The position numbers and the translations under genes were made by a program. A model generated the notes under the pieces. The model was not told the DNA's origin. It saw nothing but the letters and a program-made list of their open reading frames with translations, and ran no database searches. Source: Paraburkholderia fungorum (GTDB lineage Bacteria; Pseudomonadota; Gammaproteobacteria; Burkholderiales; Burkholderiaceae). Taken from it: a stretch of DNA of 64,000 bases. This document shows positions 26,434 to 34,759 of the stretch, in pieces. Where the stretch lies: the NCBI RefSeq assembly GCF_902833645.1, contig NZ_CADFGE010000008.1:339187-403186 (forward strand), given 5' to 3'. Each line of letters opens with the position of its first letter. Within the stretch, counting starts at the first letter, position 1.

Positions 26434-27085
26434 CTAAACCGACCGACTGGAGTGGAAGGAGCGGTACACATTCGCAGTTTCACAATGGCGGGGCGCATCT
26501 GGTCTGGGCGGATGGTCCGCCGGGCATCAATCGTTGCTGATCCATTGTCAGCAGTCCCGCATGAAGCGGACGGTCAAGGCATGCGCCGCAATTGTCCCCT
26601 GTGGGTCGACCTGAGCCGGTCGTGATCGGGCTCGGTTCGGCCATCTCCGGTCATTCGCCCACGGGCTCAGGGGACGCTCGAGCGTCGGCACCGCACGAGG
26701 TAGCGCACCTTGGCGCAGGGAACCTGTCAACCCGTCGGTTTCCGGACGCCGTGGGCGATGCTGCAGATAGAGGCGGGACTGGTGCCAGCACCATATCAAC
26801 ACCAACAACCCCGCCGACAAGAGATAGTCCGCCTCCGTCATGCAGAAACTTTTCCGTCCGCATGCATCGCAGACGGCATCGCGGGTCCTCTCGGCAAGGC
26901 GATCCTGCAACATCATTGCGGCTATTTGTCGATGGCGTGCAGCACGTCACGCGCGTTCACAACTTTTTCGACCGGACGAATGGAATAGTCGCGCGTGTTA
27001 TTCGTTGCACACCATTCGCTTTTATCTAGCCAGTTCAGTCATTGCAATTGCACGGAGTCGCGCACGAAATAACCCCTTCGTCGCG
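26434..27085. other. Long intergenic region, no gene accepted
   Basis: About 650 bp after the NmrA gene. Several overlapping open frames on both strands (26548-26916 minus, 26592-27029 plus) have no ribosome sites, motifs or sensible composition. GACCTGAGCCGGTCGTGATC near 26611 resembles degenerate intergenic sequence seen near 31600. Confidence 0.45.
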
Positions 27086-27113
27086 GGAATAAACGCCGGG
27101 TCCTCCTCGTTCT
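27086..27113 (+). promoter_or_regulatory. Putative ECF-sigma promoter
   Basis: GGAAT (27086-27090) followed by CGTTCT (27108-27113) 17 bp later gives the GGAAT/CGTT pattern of ECF sigma-factor promoters. It lies ~40 bp upstream of the start codon at 27154, a normal leader length. Which ECF sigma factor would act is unknown. Confidence 0.4.
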
Positions 27114-27153
27114 ATGACCGTTACGGTCTTTGAATCGAACAAGGGGTATGGTC

Positions 27154-28329
27154 ATGAAATCTCTTATCGAAACGTTCTGCCTCCTGGCATGCGGAGCGGC
27201 CATTGCCACTCTCGTATCATGCGGCGGCGCCGGTTCCAATAATTCAACCCCACCTATGCGGTCGTCGTTCACTGTGACGCCCCTTGTATCGGATGGCGTG
27301 GTGTCTAGCGCGCACACTGACGCTAACCTGAAAAACCCATGGGGCGTCGCCTTCAATCCGAAAGGCTTTGTTTGGGTGGCGGACAACGGCACCAATGTTG
27401 CGACGCTCTATGACGGCAACGGCCTGCCGCAATCGCTGGTCGTCACGATACCCGATGGCAAGAACGGTTCAGCTTCGCCCACGGGCATCGTCTTCAACAG
27501 CACACAAAGCTTCACCGTCACGGAAAACGGCAAGTCCGGTGTCGCTGCCTTCATCTTCGCGGGCGAAGGCGGCACCATCACTGCCTGGGCGCCCACCGTC
27601 GGACCGACCAATGCGTTCGTGATGTACGACGACGGAACGGGCGGCGCCGTGTACAAGGGTCTCGCGCTCGCCACGGTGAACGGTAACAACTTCCTTTACG
27701 CGACGGACTTCCATAACAACAAGATCGATATCTTCGATACGAGCTTCACCAAGGTCGCGATGCCGGGCGCCTTCACGGACCCGGCGATTCCGGCCGGCTT
27801 CGCGCCGTTCGGAATTCAGGCGATCGGCTCGAATCTTTTCGTCACTTACGCGATGCAGGATGCGGCGAGGCACGACGATGTCGCGGGTGCGGGACTCGGC
27901 ATGGTCGATGTGTACGACACAGCGGGCAACCTGAAGCAGCGCTTCGCGACGGGCGGACCGCTGAACGCGCCGTGGGGTATAGCGCAAGCACCCGGTAGCT
28001 TCGGTTCGATGAGCGGCGCGATACTGATCGGCAATTTCGGCGACGGCACGATCAACGCGTTCAATGCATCGAGCGGCCAGTCGATGGGGCCGCTTAATGG
28101 ACCGAACGGTGGTCCGATCGTCGAACATGGCGTGTGGGGCATCGCGTTCGGTAACGACCTCAACAATCAGCCTTCCAATACGCTGTTCCTGGCGGCGGGG
28201 CCGAACGACGAAGCCAATGGCGTCTACGGACGAATTGATTTGAATACGACGTCGAGCTCTGGAACGAATGCGGGCTCGGGTGCGAGCACTGGCACAAGCA
28301 CGAGCGGAGGAACGAGCGTCGGGATGTAG
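27154..28329 (+). CDS. TIGR03118-like beta-propeller lipoprotein
   Basis: 391 residues from ATG 27154 (AAGGGG at 27141-27146; the ATG at 27148 is too close to it). Lipobox LVSC with Cys ~22 marks it as a lipoprotein. Then comes a six-bladed-propeller-like repeat protein (NPWGVAFNPKGFVWVADNGT, GTITAWAPTVG, FLYATDFHNNKIDIFDTSF, LNAPWGIAQAP, GVWGIAFGND), the pattern of TIGR03118 proteins. The last ~30 residues are a Ser/Gly/Thr low-complexity tail. An ECF-type promoter candidate precedes it. Function unknown; envelope location likely. Confidence 0.85.
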   Translation: MKSLIETFCLLACGAAIATLVSCGGAGSNNSTPPMRSSFTVTPLVSDGVVSSAHTDANLKNPWGVAFNPKGFVWVADNGTNVATLYDGNGLPQSLVVTIPDGKNGSASPTGIVFNSTQSFTVTENGKSGVAAFIFAGEGGTITAWAPTVGPTNAFVMYDDGTGGAVYKGLALATVNGNNFLYATDFHNNKIDIFDTSFTKVAMPGAFTDPAIPAGFAPFGIQAIGSNLFVTYAMQDAARHDDVAGAGLGMVDVYDTAGNLKQRFATGGPLNAPWGIAQAPGSFGSMSGAILIGNFGDGTINAFNASSGQSMGPLNGPNGGPIVEHGVWGIAFGNDLNNQPSNTLFLAAGPNDEANGVYGRIDLNTTSSSGTNAGSGASTGTSTSGGTSVGM

Positions 28330-28690
28330 CACTGACCGCGCAATAGACAGTGGCCGTTCTCGATGCGGGAGCGACCCCAACTTTTTGCGAGGGGACGCGC
28401 CTGAGACCTGGCTACGCTACGGGGCAGGCGCGACGCGACTGGCGGTTCGATCGCTAACGGGTTGATATTCCAGTGTGGGATGCTTTCGCGTCGACCAGCC
28501 ATTCGGCTCACTGGCTCATGCCGTGGAGCTGGACGGCGTCCGAACGGCGAGCGTTCGCTACGGCCGTTGACCCGCTTGTAATCTACTCGCGACGAACGTC
28601 CGCTTTACTTTGCGAAGAGCCGCAGATGTGTCGACGCGCCGGGATTCCCCTTTGGGTCGCGACGTGCCGATCGCCGAAGCCACCCGCGAA
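28330..28690. other. Intergenic stretch, no gene seen
   Basis: 361 bp after the lipoprotein gene with no supported coding frame. It precedes, on the opposite strand, the small Rap1a-like fragment at 28691-28948. Confidence 0.4.
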
Positions 28691-28948
28691 TCATTGATCA
28701 AATAGTGGATAGCCTAGGGATCTGCAGGCCTCGACGAAGGCCCGGAAGACGATAGTGTTCATGGCACTGTCCCATTCGGCAGGGTGCTGGTCCATGTAGC
28801 GAGTGACGATGGCGAGCATTTGATCAGCCTGCATATCAGTGGTGCAGTGGCCAAGGCATGGGGTACCGAAAGTCGCCAAGGATATTGCCGCCGGCAACGG
28901 CCACGAGCATCGAAATATGGCGACGCCCGCCGCTGCAATGCCGGGCAT
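28691..28948 (-). pseudogene. Possible Rap1a-like fragment
   Basis: An 85-codon minus-strand frame whose second half (DMQADQMLAIVTRYMDQHPA and the helix ending in FVEAC) resembles the C-terminal helix pair of Rap1a/Tai-type small secreted or immunity proteins (QLV-IV--Y---HP). The N-terminal half, without a signal peptide and with a poor start, does not fit the family, so this is probably a decayed or frameshifted copy. Could also be chance. Confidence 0.25.
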
Positions 28949-29187
28949 CTACTGGCGCAACGTGGCGCTTGCCAGCGAGCGCTATGCGATGCTCGATGAC
29001 AGCACGGCGGTTATGCCGTTTGCCGTGGCCCCTGATCGAGCAACGCCTCGAGCAGCAGATCGCCGCGACGGTGCGCGAGGGAGATCGGGATGCAGGGGGG
29101 CTGTCAGTCAACGGACCGCTCTCTGGACCAGAGGCATTGCATCCTCCGTATTCGGTGAGTGCCGCTGGCTGCAGTAGCAATAACCGG

Positions 29188-30084
29188 TTAGCGTCGCAGT
29201 CCGGACCTCAAGCCTGCAATGATCCGAGCAGCGTCCTTCGCAGGCGGCAATCCGAACGCCCGAGCATATTCGCGACTGAACTGGGTGGGACTCTCGTAGC
29301 CGACTTCATGCGCCGCTGTAGTGACACTGTGGCCGGCGGTGATGAGGCGTGTGCGCGCCTGAAGCAGGCGAATCTGTTTCTGATACTGCAGTGGGCTGAG
29401 CGCGGTCACAGCTTTGAAATGACGGTGAAACGCCGACACGCTCATCGCCGCCTCTTCGGCGAGTTCGTGCATCCGCAGGGGGAGCGCGTAATCCCGGCGG
29501 ATACGCTGGATGATTCGATTGATTCGCGACAGTGCGGTATCCGGCGTGGCAATGTCATGCAACATCCAGCCCATCGGCCCCTGCAGTACACGGTAGAGAA
29601 TCTCGCGTTCATAGGCCGGTGCCAGCGCGGGAATATCGGCAGGATGCGTCATCAAACGTAGCATGCGGACCCATGCATCCAGGAGGTCCGCTGTCACTGC
29701 GGCGACCGAAAACCCCGCGTTTCCGCGAACCGGCCCGGCAGCGTTTGGCAGGTCCGAGAGCAAGCCGGCAATCAGTGCCGGGTTGAGGGTCAGGCTCACC
29801 GCCAGATATGGGGCACCCGATTCGCTGCTGCGCACGATGCCGGCGGCAGGAAGATCGACGGACATGACGAAATACGTGGCGGGATCGTAGTGCAGGGTTT
29901 GACCTCCGACTGTCATGGATTTGCAGCCTTGAAGGATCAGGTTGACCATGGGTTCATAGACAGCTGCCAGCTCGTGCTCCGGCACGGCCCCCCGCACCAT
30001 CGCCACGCGGGGGATGCCTGTCTCGGTCCGACGGTTCTGCGCGTGGGCGGCCAACTTCCGAAGTTCGCTTAATTGTTCTTCCAT
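29188..30084 (-). CDS. AraC family transcriptional regulator
   Basis: 298 residues from Met 30084; GGAGGT directly abuts this ATG, and a TTG at 30123 is an alternative start. The N-terminal AraC_N sensor domain (MVNLILQGCKSMTVGGQTLH; SVDLPAAGIV) is followed by a C-terminal double HTH (LPLRMHELAEEAAMSVSAFH; SVTTAAHEVGYESPTQFSRE). The family often controls adjacent oxidoreductases. Divergent from the SDR at 30218 across ~130 bp, its probable target. Confidence 0.9.
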   Translation of the reverse strand: MEEQLSELRKLAAHAQNRRTETGIPRVAMVRGAVPEHELAAVYEPMVNLILQGCKSMTVGGQTLHYDPATYFVMSVDLPAAGIVRSSESGAPYLAVSLTLNPALIAGLLSDLPNAAGPVRGNAGFSVAAVTADLLDAWVRMLRLMTHPADIPALAPAYEREILYRVLQGPMGWMLHDIATPDTALSRINRIIQRIRRDYALPLRMHELAEEAAMSVSAFHRHFKAVTALSPLQYQKQIRLLQARTRLITAGHSVTTAAHEVGYESPTQFSREYARAFGLPPAKDAARIIAGLRSGLRR

Positions 30085-30217
30085 ACCTCCATTGGACTTC
30101 GAATCTTGCCTTGGGACAAGCAAAAAGCAGAAATAGGCAGGATTGAGGGAGGATCAGGCGAGCCGCGAAAGCGGCAGAGACCTATCGTATCGCCATTGAA
30201 CTTCAATGGAGCCACAC

Positions 30218-30961
30218 ATGGACATCGTCGTTATCACGGGAGGCAGTCGCGGCATAGGCGCCAGTACCGCCCTCGAATGCGCACAGCGCGGACTGGGGAC
30301 CATCCTCACCTACAACCGCAACCCGGATGCCGCGCAGGGCGTGGTTCGCCAGATCGAAGATGCAAGCGGCAAGGCCGTCGCCCTGCCGCTGGACGTCGCC
30401 GACGTCAGCAGCTTTCCTGCTTTCCGTAACGCGGTGGAGCAGGTGCTGGCATCCACTTGGGGGGCGACTCGACTGGCTGGCCTGGTCAACAACGCCGGCT
30501 ACGGGCTTTACAACCCCATTGAAACCGTCACTGAGTCCGAGTTCAACGGGCTCATGAATGTGCATCTGAAAGGCCCTTTCTTCCTTACCCAAACGTTGCT
30601 GCCGTTGCTGCGCAATGGAGCGAGCATCGTCAACCTGACCAGTGCGACCACTCGGGTGGCCACTGCGGGCGTTGCGCCCTATGCGACTTTCAAGGGCGGC
30701 CTGGAAGTACTGACGCGTTATATGGCCAAGGAGTTCAGCGAACGCGGCATCCGGGTCAACTCAGTATCGCCTGGCCCCATTCGGACGGAACTCGGCGGAG
30801 GTCTGAACGCTGAGTTCGAAGCGCTGCTTAGCTCGCAGACCGCCCTCGGGCGCGTAGGCGAACCGGAAGACGTCGCACGCGCGATTGCTTCGCTGCTGAC
30901 TGAGGATGGCGGCTGGATCAATGCCCAGAACATCGAAGTCGCCGGCGGTTACGTCATTTGA
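30218..30961 (+). CDS. SDR family oxidoreductase
   Basis: 247 residues from ATG 30218; the ATG at 30206 belongs to the GGAG ribosome site (AATGGAGCCACAC). TGGSRGIG cofactor loop, VNNAGYG, Ser in NLTSATTRV, YATFK catalytic pair and the C-terminal VAGGYVI end. Likely carbonyl reductase under the divergent AraC regulator. Followed by a broken VOC gene and an NTF2-like gene, so the original operon was longer. Confidence 0.92.
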   Translation: MDIVVITGGSRGIGASTALECAQRGLGTILTYNRNPDAAQGVVRQIEDASGKAVALPLDVADVSSFPAFRNAVEQVLASTWGATRLAGLVNNAGYGLYNPIETVTESEFNGLMNVHLKGPFFLTQTLLPLLRNGASIVNLTSATTRVATAGVAPYATFKGGLEVLTRYMAKEFSERGIRVNSVSPGPIRTELGGGLNAEFEALLSSQTALGRVGEPEDVARAIASLLTEDGGWINAQNIEVAGGYVI

Positions 30962-30973
30962 GAGGGCAAACCG

Positions 30974-31159
30974 ATGAATGATCACGTCTTCCCCACTGTC
31001 TGCAACACCGACCGCGCGAAGGCTTCTACGAGGCATTGGAGATCGGCGCGGCAGATATCCATGCCCCCCGGGCCGCAGCTTCACGCCGCCCCGCGCTACT
31101 ACGCCGCTCAGATCAGGGACATGGATGGCTGCACCCTGGAATTCGTCTACAAAAGCTGA
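30974..31159 (+). pseudogene. Broken VOC/glyoxalase gene
   Basis: Two frames together recover parts of a vicinal-oxygen-chelate protein. A start MNDHVFPTVCNTDRA is followed, after shifting frame, by GFYEALEIGAADIHAP, and after shifting back by LHAAPRYYAAQIRDMDGCTL and EFVYKS, the usual last strand with metal-ligand Glu. Most of the domain is deleted. It lies 12 bp after the SDR stop and 19 bp before the NTF2-like start, so it was an operon gene now lost. Confidence 0.65.
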
Positions 31160-31178
31160 CAGCACGGAGATTGATGCG

Positions 31179-31526
31179 ATGAGCGAGCAGACAGACAAGC
31201 TGTGCAAGGCCGCGGACACCTTGATCGCGGCAACCAATGCGTTCGACATTGAAAGCGCGCTTCCCCTTTTTGCCCCGGATGCGGTAATTGACGATTCGTC
31301 CACAGGCCATCGTTTCGACGGGCATGCCGGCATTCGGCGCTATATCGAGCAATACTTTATCGGCTATCACACCGTGACCCGCTTGCTGTCCATCGAGCGC
31401 CTCGGCAACAGCCGTGCTCGCGTTCGCGTCGATTTTACTGGGGACTTTGGCCACGAGATCGGCCTTCTGGAAATATCCGTCAACTCCTACGGGTTGATCG
31501 AACGCATTGATGCCGATCTCGATTGA
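31179..31526 (+). CDS. NTF2-like/SnoaL-like protein
   Basis: 115 residues from ATG 31179 (GGAG ~10 bases upstream). Fold signature: LIAATNAFDIESALPLFAPD then DAVIDDSSTGHRFDGHAGIR, IEQYF and VRVDFTGDFGHEIGLLEISV, as in SnoaL-like polyketide cyclase or limonene-epoxide-hydrolase-like NTF2 domains. It forms the end of the SDR/VOC remnant operon. Probable small-molecule binder or enzyme; substrate unknown. Confidence 0.8.
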   Translation: MSEQTDKLCKAADTLIAATNAFDIESALPLFAPDAVIDDSSTGHRFDGHAGIRRYIEQYFIGYHTVTRLLSIERLGNSRARVRVDFTGDFGHEIGLLEISVNSYGLIERIDADLD

Positions 31527-32230
31527 GCGAAGCGTGGACTAACGACCGCCGCACAATCGAAAGCAATCACATGTTGGACGATGTGCTGAAGGACCGAGAT
31601 GGGTCGAACTGAGCCGACCGTCGCCGGCCCCACTTCGGACAGGAATCGTCGGTCGACACTGCGACTCAGATCACAGAAAATTATTGCGAATATGCAGTGC
31701 CACGCCCATCGATCTGGACCTTGGAAGAGATATCAGCTACGACAATCTAAGCTCCCTGCGCCAAGCGATTGCGACAGCGCAACGCGACGCATCCGCTGAC
31801 AGCGGCGCATCAGTTTCTCGCCAAGCGAAAAGAAGTGATTGTTGGACGAGTCAATCTTGGCGGCGTCACACGCCCTTACTTTAACAAGGCGTCGCACGGA
31901 TATCGAATCGGCGAGCGCTTAAGTGACGTTTGTGGCGCATCTTTGAATGCCCACTATCCAGGTTTTCCAATGACGGCCCGGGGCACCGCTATGCCAATCG
32001 CATGAGCCCCACGCGGCCATTAAGCGTCTATCGCAGAATGATTCGGCCGCACATTCCACCGTCAGCGGCAACCGGAAAGCGGCCGCCCGCCGCGCAATGC
32101 ATTGCTCCCTTTGTTACGTTTTCGCGACAGTCTCTTTTTTCCTTTCATCAGTTTGCAGGAGATGCTTTATCCTCCGGCGCGCAGTAATAAATAAACCATC
32201 CAAAAGATACTCAGGGACACTGAATTAAAG
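31527..32230. other. Long intergenic region and porin leader
   Basis: 704 bp before the porin. Degenerate GC-rich sequence (GTCGAACTGAGCCGACCGTC near 31603). A frame encoding KEVIVGRVNLGGVTRPYFNK around 31827-31886 looks more protein-like than the rest but has no start or family. The last ~130 bp, with a pyrimidine-rich TCTCTTTTTTCCTTTCATC run near 32130, must hold the porin promoter and leader. Confidence 0.4.
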
Positions 32231-33397
32231 ATGAAGAACATCACCTTCAAGGCAACGGTTACCGCTGTTGCCGCCCTCGCCGCATCCCCGGCAGCAATGG
32301 CACAGTCGTCGGTCACCCTGTACGGCATGCTAGACGCAGGTCTCAGCTACACCTCGAACGTTAACGGCCACTCGGACTACGCCCTCGTTGGCGGTGCCTC
32401 AGGTTCGAACAAGTGGGGCCTCCTGGGTCAGGAAGACCTCGGCGGCGGCCTCAAGGCGGTCTTCAAGCTCGAAAATGGTTTCAACATTGCGACCGGCGGC
32501 ATCGGCGGCCAGGGCCCCATTGGCTCCTCGCGTTCGCTGTTCAATCGCCAGGCCTACGTAGGCCTCGCTTCGAACCAGTACGGTACCCTCCGCCTCGGTC
32601 GCCAGATCGATGCCGTGACGGAAATGGTTCAAGGCCTGACGGGCGACGCCATTTCGGCTTCGACATTCTCGACCCCGGGCGACGTGGACAACAACGACAA
32701 CACGACGAACCAGAACAACGCCATCAAGTACATTTCGCCGGTTTTCTACGGCTTCCAGGCTGAAGGCGCGTACTCGTTCGGCGGCGTTGCCGGTGCTACG
32801 GGTTCGGGTCAATCATGGTCGGTGGCTACGGACTACGCTCAAGGCGGTCTGACGGTCGCCGGCGGCTACTTCCATGCGGCAAACCAGGGTGCGAACGGCT
32901 GGCAGAACGCAACGGCACAACCGTCGTTCGGTGGTGCGCTGGGCTATCCGAGCTCGGGTTACTACGGTGGCAATGCGTTCAAGAGCGCGGGCATCGCTCA
33001 AATCGCCGGCCAATACGAGTTTGGTCCGTACACGGCCGGCCTGCGCTACTCGAACGCGCAATACCAGGGTAACGATGGCCAACAGTCGATCCACTTCAAC
33101 GTAGTGGGCGCCCTTCTGCAGTACCAGGCAACCCCGGCACTGTCGCTGGCTGCCGGGTACACGTACGTCTACGGTTCGGCAGCCACGCAGGCGCAAGCCG
33201 CCAAGGGCCGCACGATGGCTTCGATCAACCAGGCGTCGCTGGGTACTACGTACGCACTGTCGAAGCTCACCTCGGTATACGCGATGGCTGCCTACGTTCA
33301 TGCTCAGGGTGCTCAGGCTTCGGCCGCGGACTTCGGCAATACTGCATCGGGCGGCAACCAGGTTCAAGCCAACGTTGGCATCTACCACCGGTTCTAA
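32231..33397 (+). CDS. Gram-negative porin (Burkholderia-type)
   Basis: 388-residue outer-membrane porin. Signal peptide MKNITFKATVTAVAALAASP with cleavage after AMA, then the family start QSSVTLYGMLDAGLSYTSNV. Internal landmarks are KWGLLGQEDLGGGLKAVFKL, SRSLFNRQAYVGL and GTLRLGRQID. The final residue is Phe (VGIYHRF), the C-terminal outer-membrane assembly signal. Trimeric 16-stranded general diffusion channel by family. Two hairpins downstream probably end the transcript. Confidence 0.97.
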   Translation: MKNITFKATVTAVAALAASPAAMAQSSVTLYGMLDAGLSYTSNVNGHSDYALVGGASGSNKWGLLGQEDLGGGLKAVFKLENGFNIATGGIGGQGPIGSSRSLFNRQAYVGLASNQYGTLRLGRQIDAVTEMVQGLTGDAISASTFSTPGDVDNNDNTTNQNNAIKYISPVFYGFQAEGAYSFGGVAGATGSGQSWSVATDYAQGGLTVAGGYFHAANQGANGWQNATAQPSFGGALGYPSSGYYGGNAFKSAGIAQIAGQYEFGPYTAGLRYSNAQYQGNDGQQSIHFNVVGALLQYQATPALSLAAGYTYVYGSAATQAQAAKGRTMASINQASLGTTYALSKLTSVYAMAAYVHAQGAQASAADFGNTASGGNQVQANVGIYHRF

Positions 33398-33413
33398 TCG
33401 CAGGCTCAGAAGC

Positions 33414-33439
33414 CTGGGGTAGTGAACGCACTACCCCAG
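33414..33439 (+). terminator. Hairpin after porin gene
   Basis: Perfect 11-bp stem CTGGGGTAGTG / CACTACCCCAG with AACG loop, 17 bp after the porin stop. No T-run directly after it, so it may act as an mRNA 3' stabiliser or a weak terminator, with the next hairpin as backup. Confidence 0.6.
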
Positions 33440-33456
33440 ACAAGAAATCCCGGTAG

Positions 33457-33506
33457 TGAATTGCACCCCAAAAGTTGGACATTGGTCCGATCTTTGGGGT
33501 GTTTTT
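33457..33506 (+). terminator. IS3-end-like hairpin with T-run
   Basis: CACCCCAAA (33464-33472) pairs with TTTGGGGTG (33493-33501), with an inner GGAC-ATTG-GTCC hairpin, followed by five Ts. It acts as a plausible intrinsic terminator. The left part, TGAATTGCACCCCAAAAGTT (33457-33476), looks like a terminal inverted repeat of an IS3-family element (IS3 ends commonly read TGAACTGCACCCC), so this may be an IS scar reused as terminator. Confidence 0.5.
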
Positions 33507-33707
33507 CATGGGCAACGAACGCTGCATTGTCCCAATTCGAATTAGCCGTATTGGGACAGGTCATGAACAGAAGCGCCCTTTGGCCACAGCCGTATGGCCG
33601 CTCGCGTACCGATGTCGCATGCCGCCTCTTCCGCCGGAACGGTCGCTCAGCAGCCACGGCTGCGAAGGTGATTACGAACGTCCGCCGTGCCCGTCAGGCG
33701 GAGTCGA
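33507..33707. other. Gap between porin terminator and LysR gene
   Basis: About 200 bp without a supported gene, AT-richer at first (AATTCGAATTAGCCG). If the IS3-end-like sequence at 33457 is real, this is where the rest of the element would have been; no transposase fragment is recognisable. Confidence 0.35.
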
Positions 33708-34619
33708 CTATTGGATTGCCTTCTTCCAGGATCGGAAGAGATCTAATAGCACCCTCGCTGGCGTCGGCAGGATGCCCTTTCGGTGCCAGACGGCGCCGAC
33801 GTCCATGGTCGGGATCGGAATGCTCAGATCACGCCTCATAATCCGGTTCCCTTCGAGCGACCACGGACGATAGACGAGATCCGAAAGAATCGTGACGCCC
33901 AACCCGAGCGCGACCATGCTTCGCACGGCTTCGATCGACTTGCTCTGTATACGCACCTGCGGTTCGAGGCCGTACTTTCCCCAATACTTGCGAACAGTGC
34001 GGACATGCTCGTCCATATCGAGCAAAAGGTAGTCCTCCTGTGCAATATCCTCTAGCGTGACCTGCTGTGCATCTTGCAACGGGTGATCCGGATGCGTCCA
34101 AAGCCGGCGCACGGAGCGCAGAATCGTTTCATATTTCAGCTCGTCCACGTCGGCCGTATTGGACACAAGCATTAGACCGATATCCAGCTGATTATCGACG
34201 AGGCGTTGTTCGATAACCTCGCGCGCGTCTTCGATCACCTCGACGCTCAGGTGCTCGAAGCGCTGCGCGACGGTAGCCAGCATTGACGGCATCAGGTAAG
34301 CCGAGACGGTTTCCGTGACGCCGACCCGAACGTGGCCCGAAATCTGTTCAGGTTCCTCCTGGGCCGCGACTACAGCGCGCCCGATGGACACATTCGCGCT
34401 CTGCACATGCCGAAGAAATCGCTCGCCGGCCCGGGTCAGCCGGACGCCCCTCGCGTGGCGCTGCAGCAGCGGCACCCCCACGGTGTCTTCGAGATTCTTC
34501 AGCGCGATCGTCATCGACGACTGCGAAACGGCGCAAAGATTGGCGGACCTGGAGATCTGGCCGGTATCGGCCACCGAGATGAAGTACTCGATCTGGCGAA
34601 GCGTGATGTGTGTGGCCAC
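33708..34619 (-). CDS. LysR family transcriptional regulator of the Mo-oxidoreductase cluster
   Basis: 303 residues if translated from GTG 34619 (GCGGAG nine bases upstream); ATG 34679 would add 20 residues. HTH: LRQIEYFISVADTGQISRSA and LCAVSQSSMTIALKNLE. The effector domain resembles CbbR/CysB-type LysR folds (HVRVGVTETVSAYLMPSM). It diverges from the fused molybdoenzyme gene at 34760 and is its likely regulator. Confidence 0.88.
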   Translation of the reverse strand: MATHITLRQIEYFISVADTGQISRSANLCAVSQSSMTIALKNLEDTVGVPLLQRHARGVRLTRAGERFLRHVQSANVSIGRAVVAAQEEPEQISGHVRVGVTETVSAYLMPSMLATVAQRFEHLSVEVIEDAREVIEQRLVDNQLDIGLMLVSNTADVDELKYETILRSVRRLWTHPDHPLQDAQQVTLEDIAQEDYLLLDMDEHVRTVRKYWGKYGLEPQVRIQSKSIEAVRSMVALGLGVTILSDLVYRPWSLEGNRIMRRDLSIPIPTMDVGAVWHRKGILPTPARVLLDLFRSWKKAIQ

Positions 34620-34759
34620 GTTGGCGTACTCCGCTGAGAGGTGGCGCCGTGCAATCGGGCGGTGCGAACCGGCGACCATACGAGGTATTGAAAAATTATA
34701 TATCGCGAGGCCTGAAATATGAATTAGGCAGGGCAATTTCGGCTGCATAGCATCCCGTC

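Noticed and set aside
26592..27029. 145-codon frame after the NmrA gene
   Set aside because: Competing frames on both strands cover the same bases; no start signal.
27469..28380. 303-codon minus-strand frame opposite the TIGR03118-like lipoprotein
   Set aside because: Arg-rich antisense shadow without start signals or domain features.
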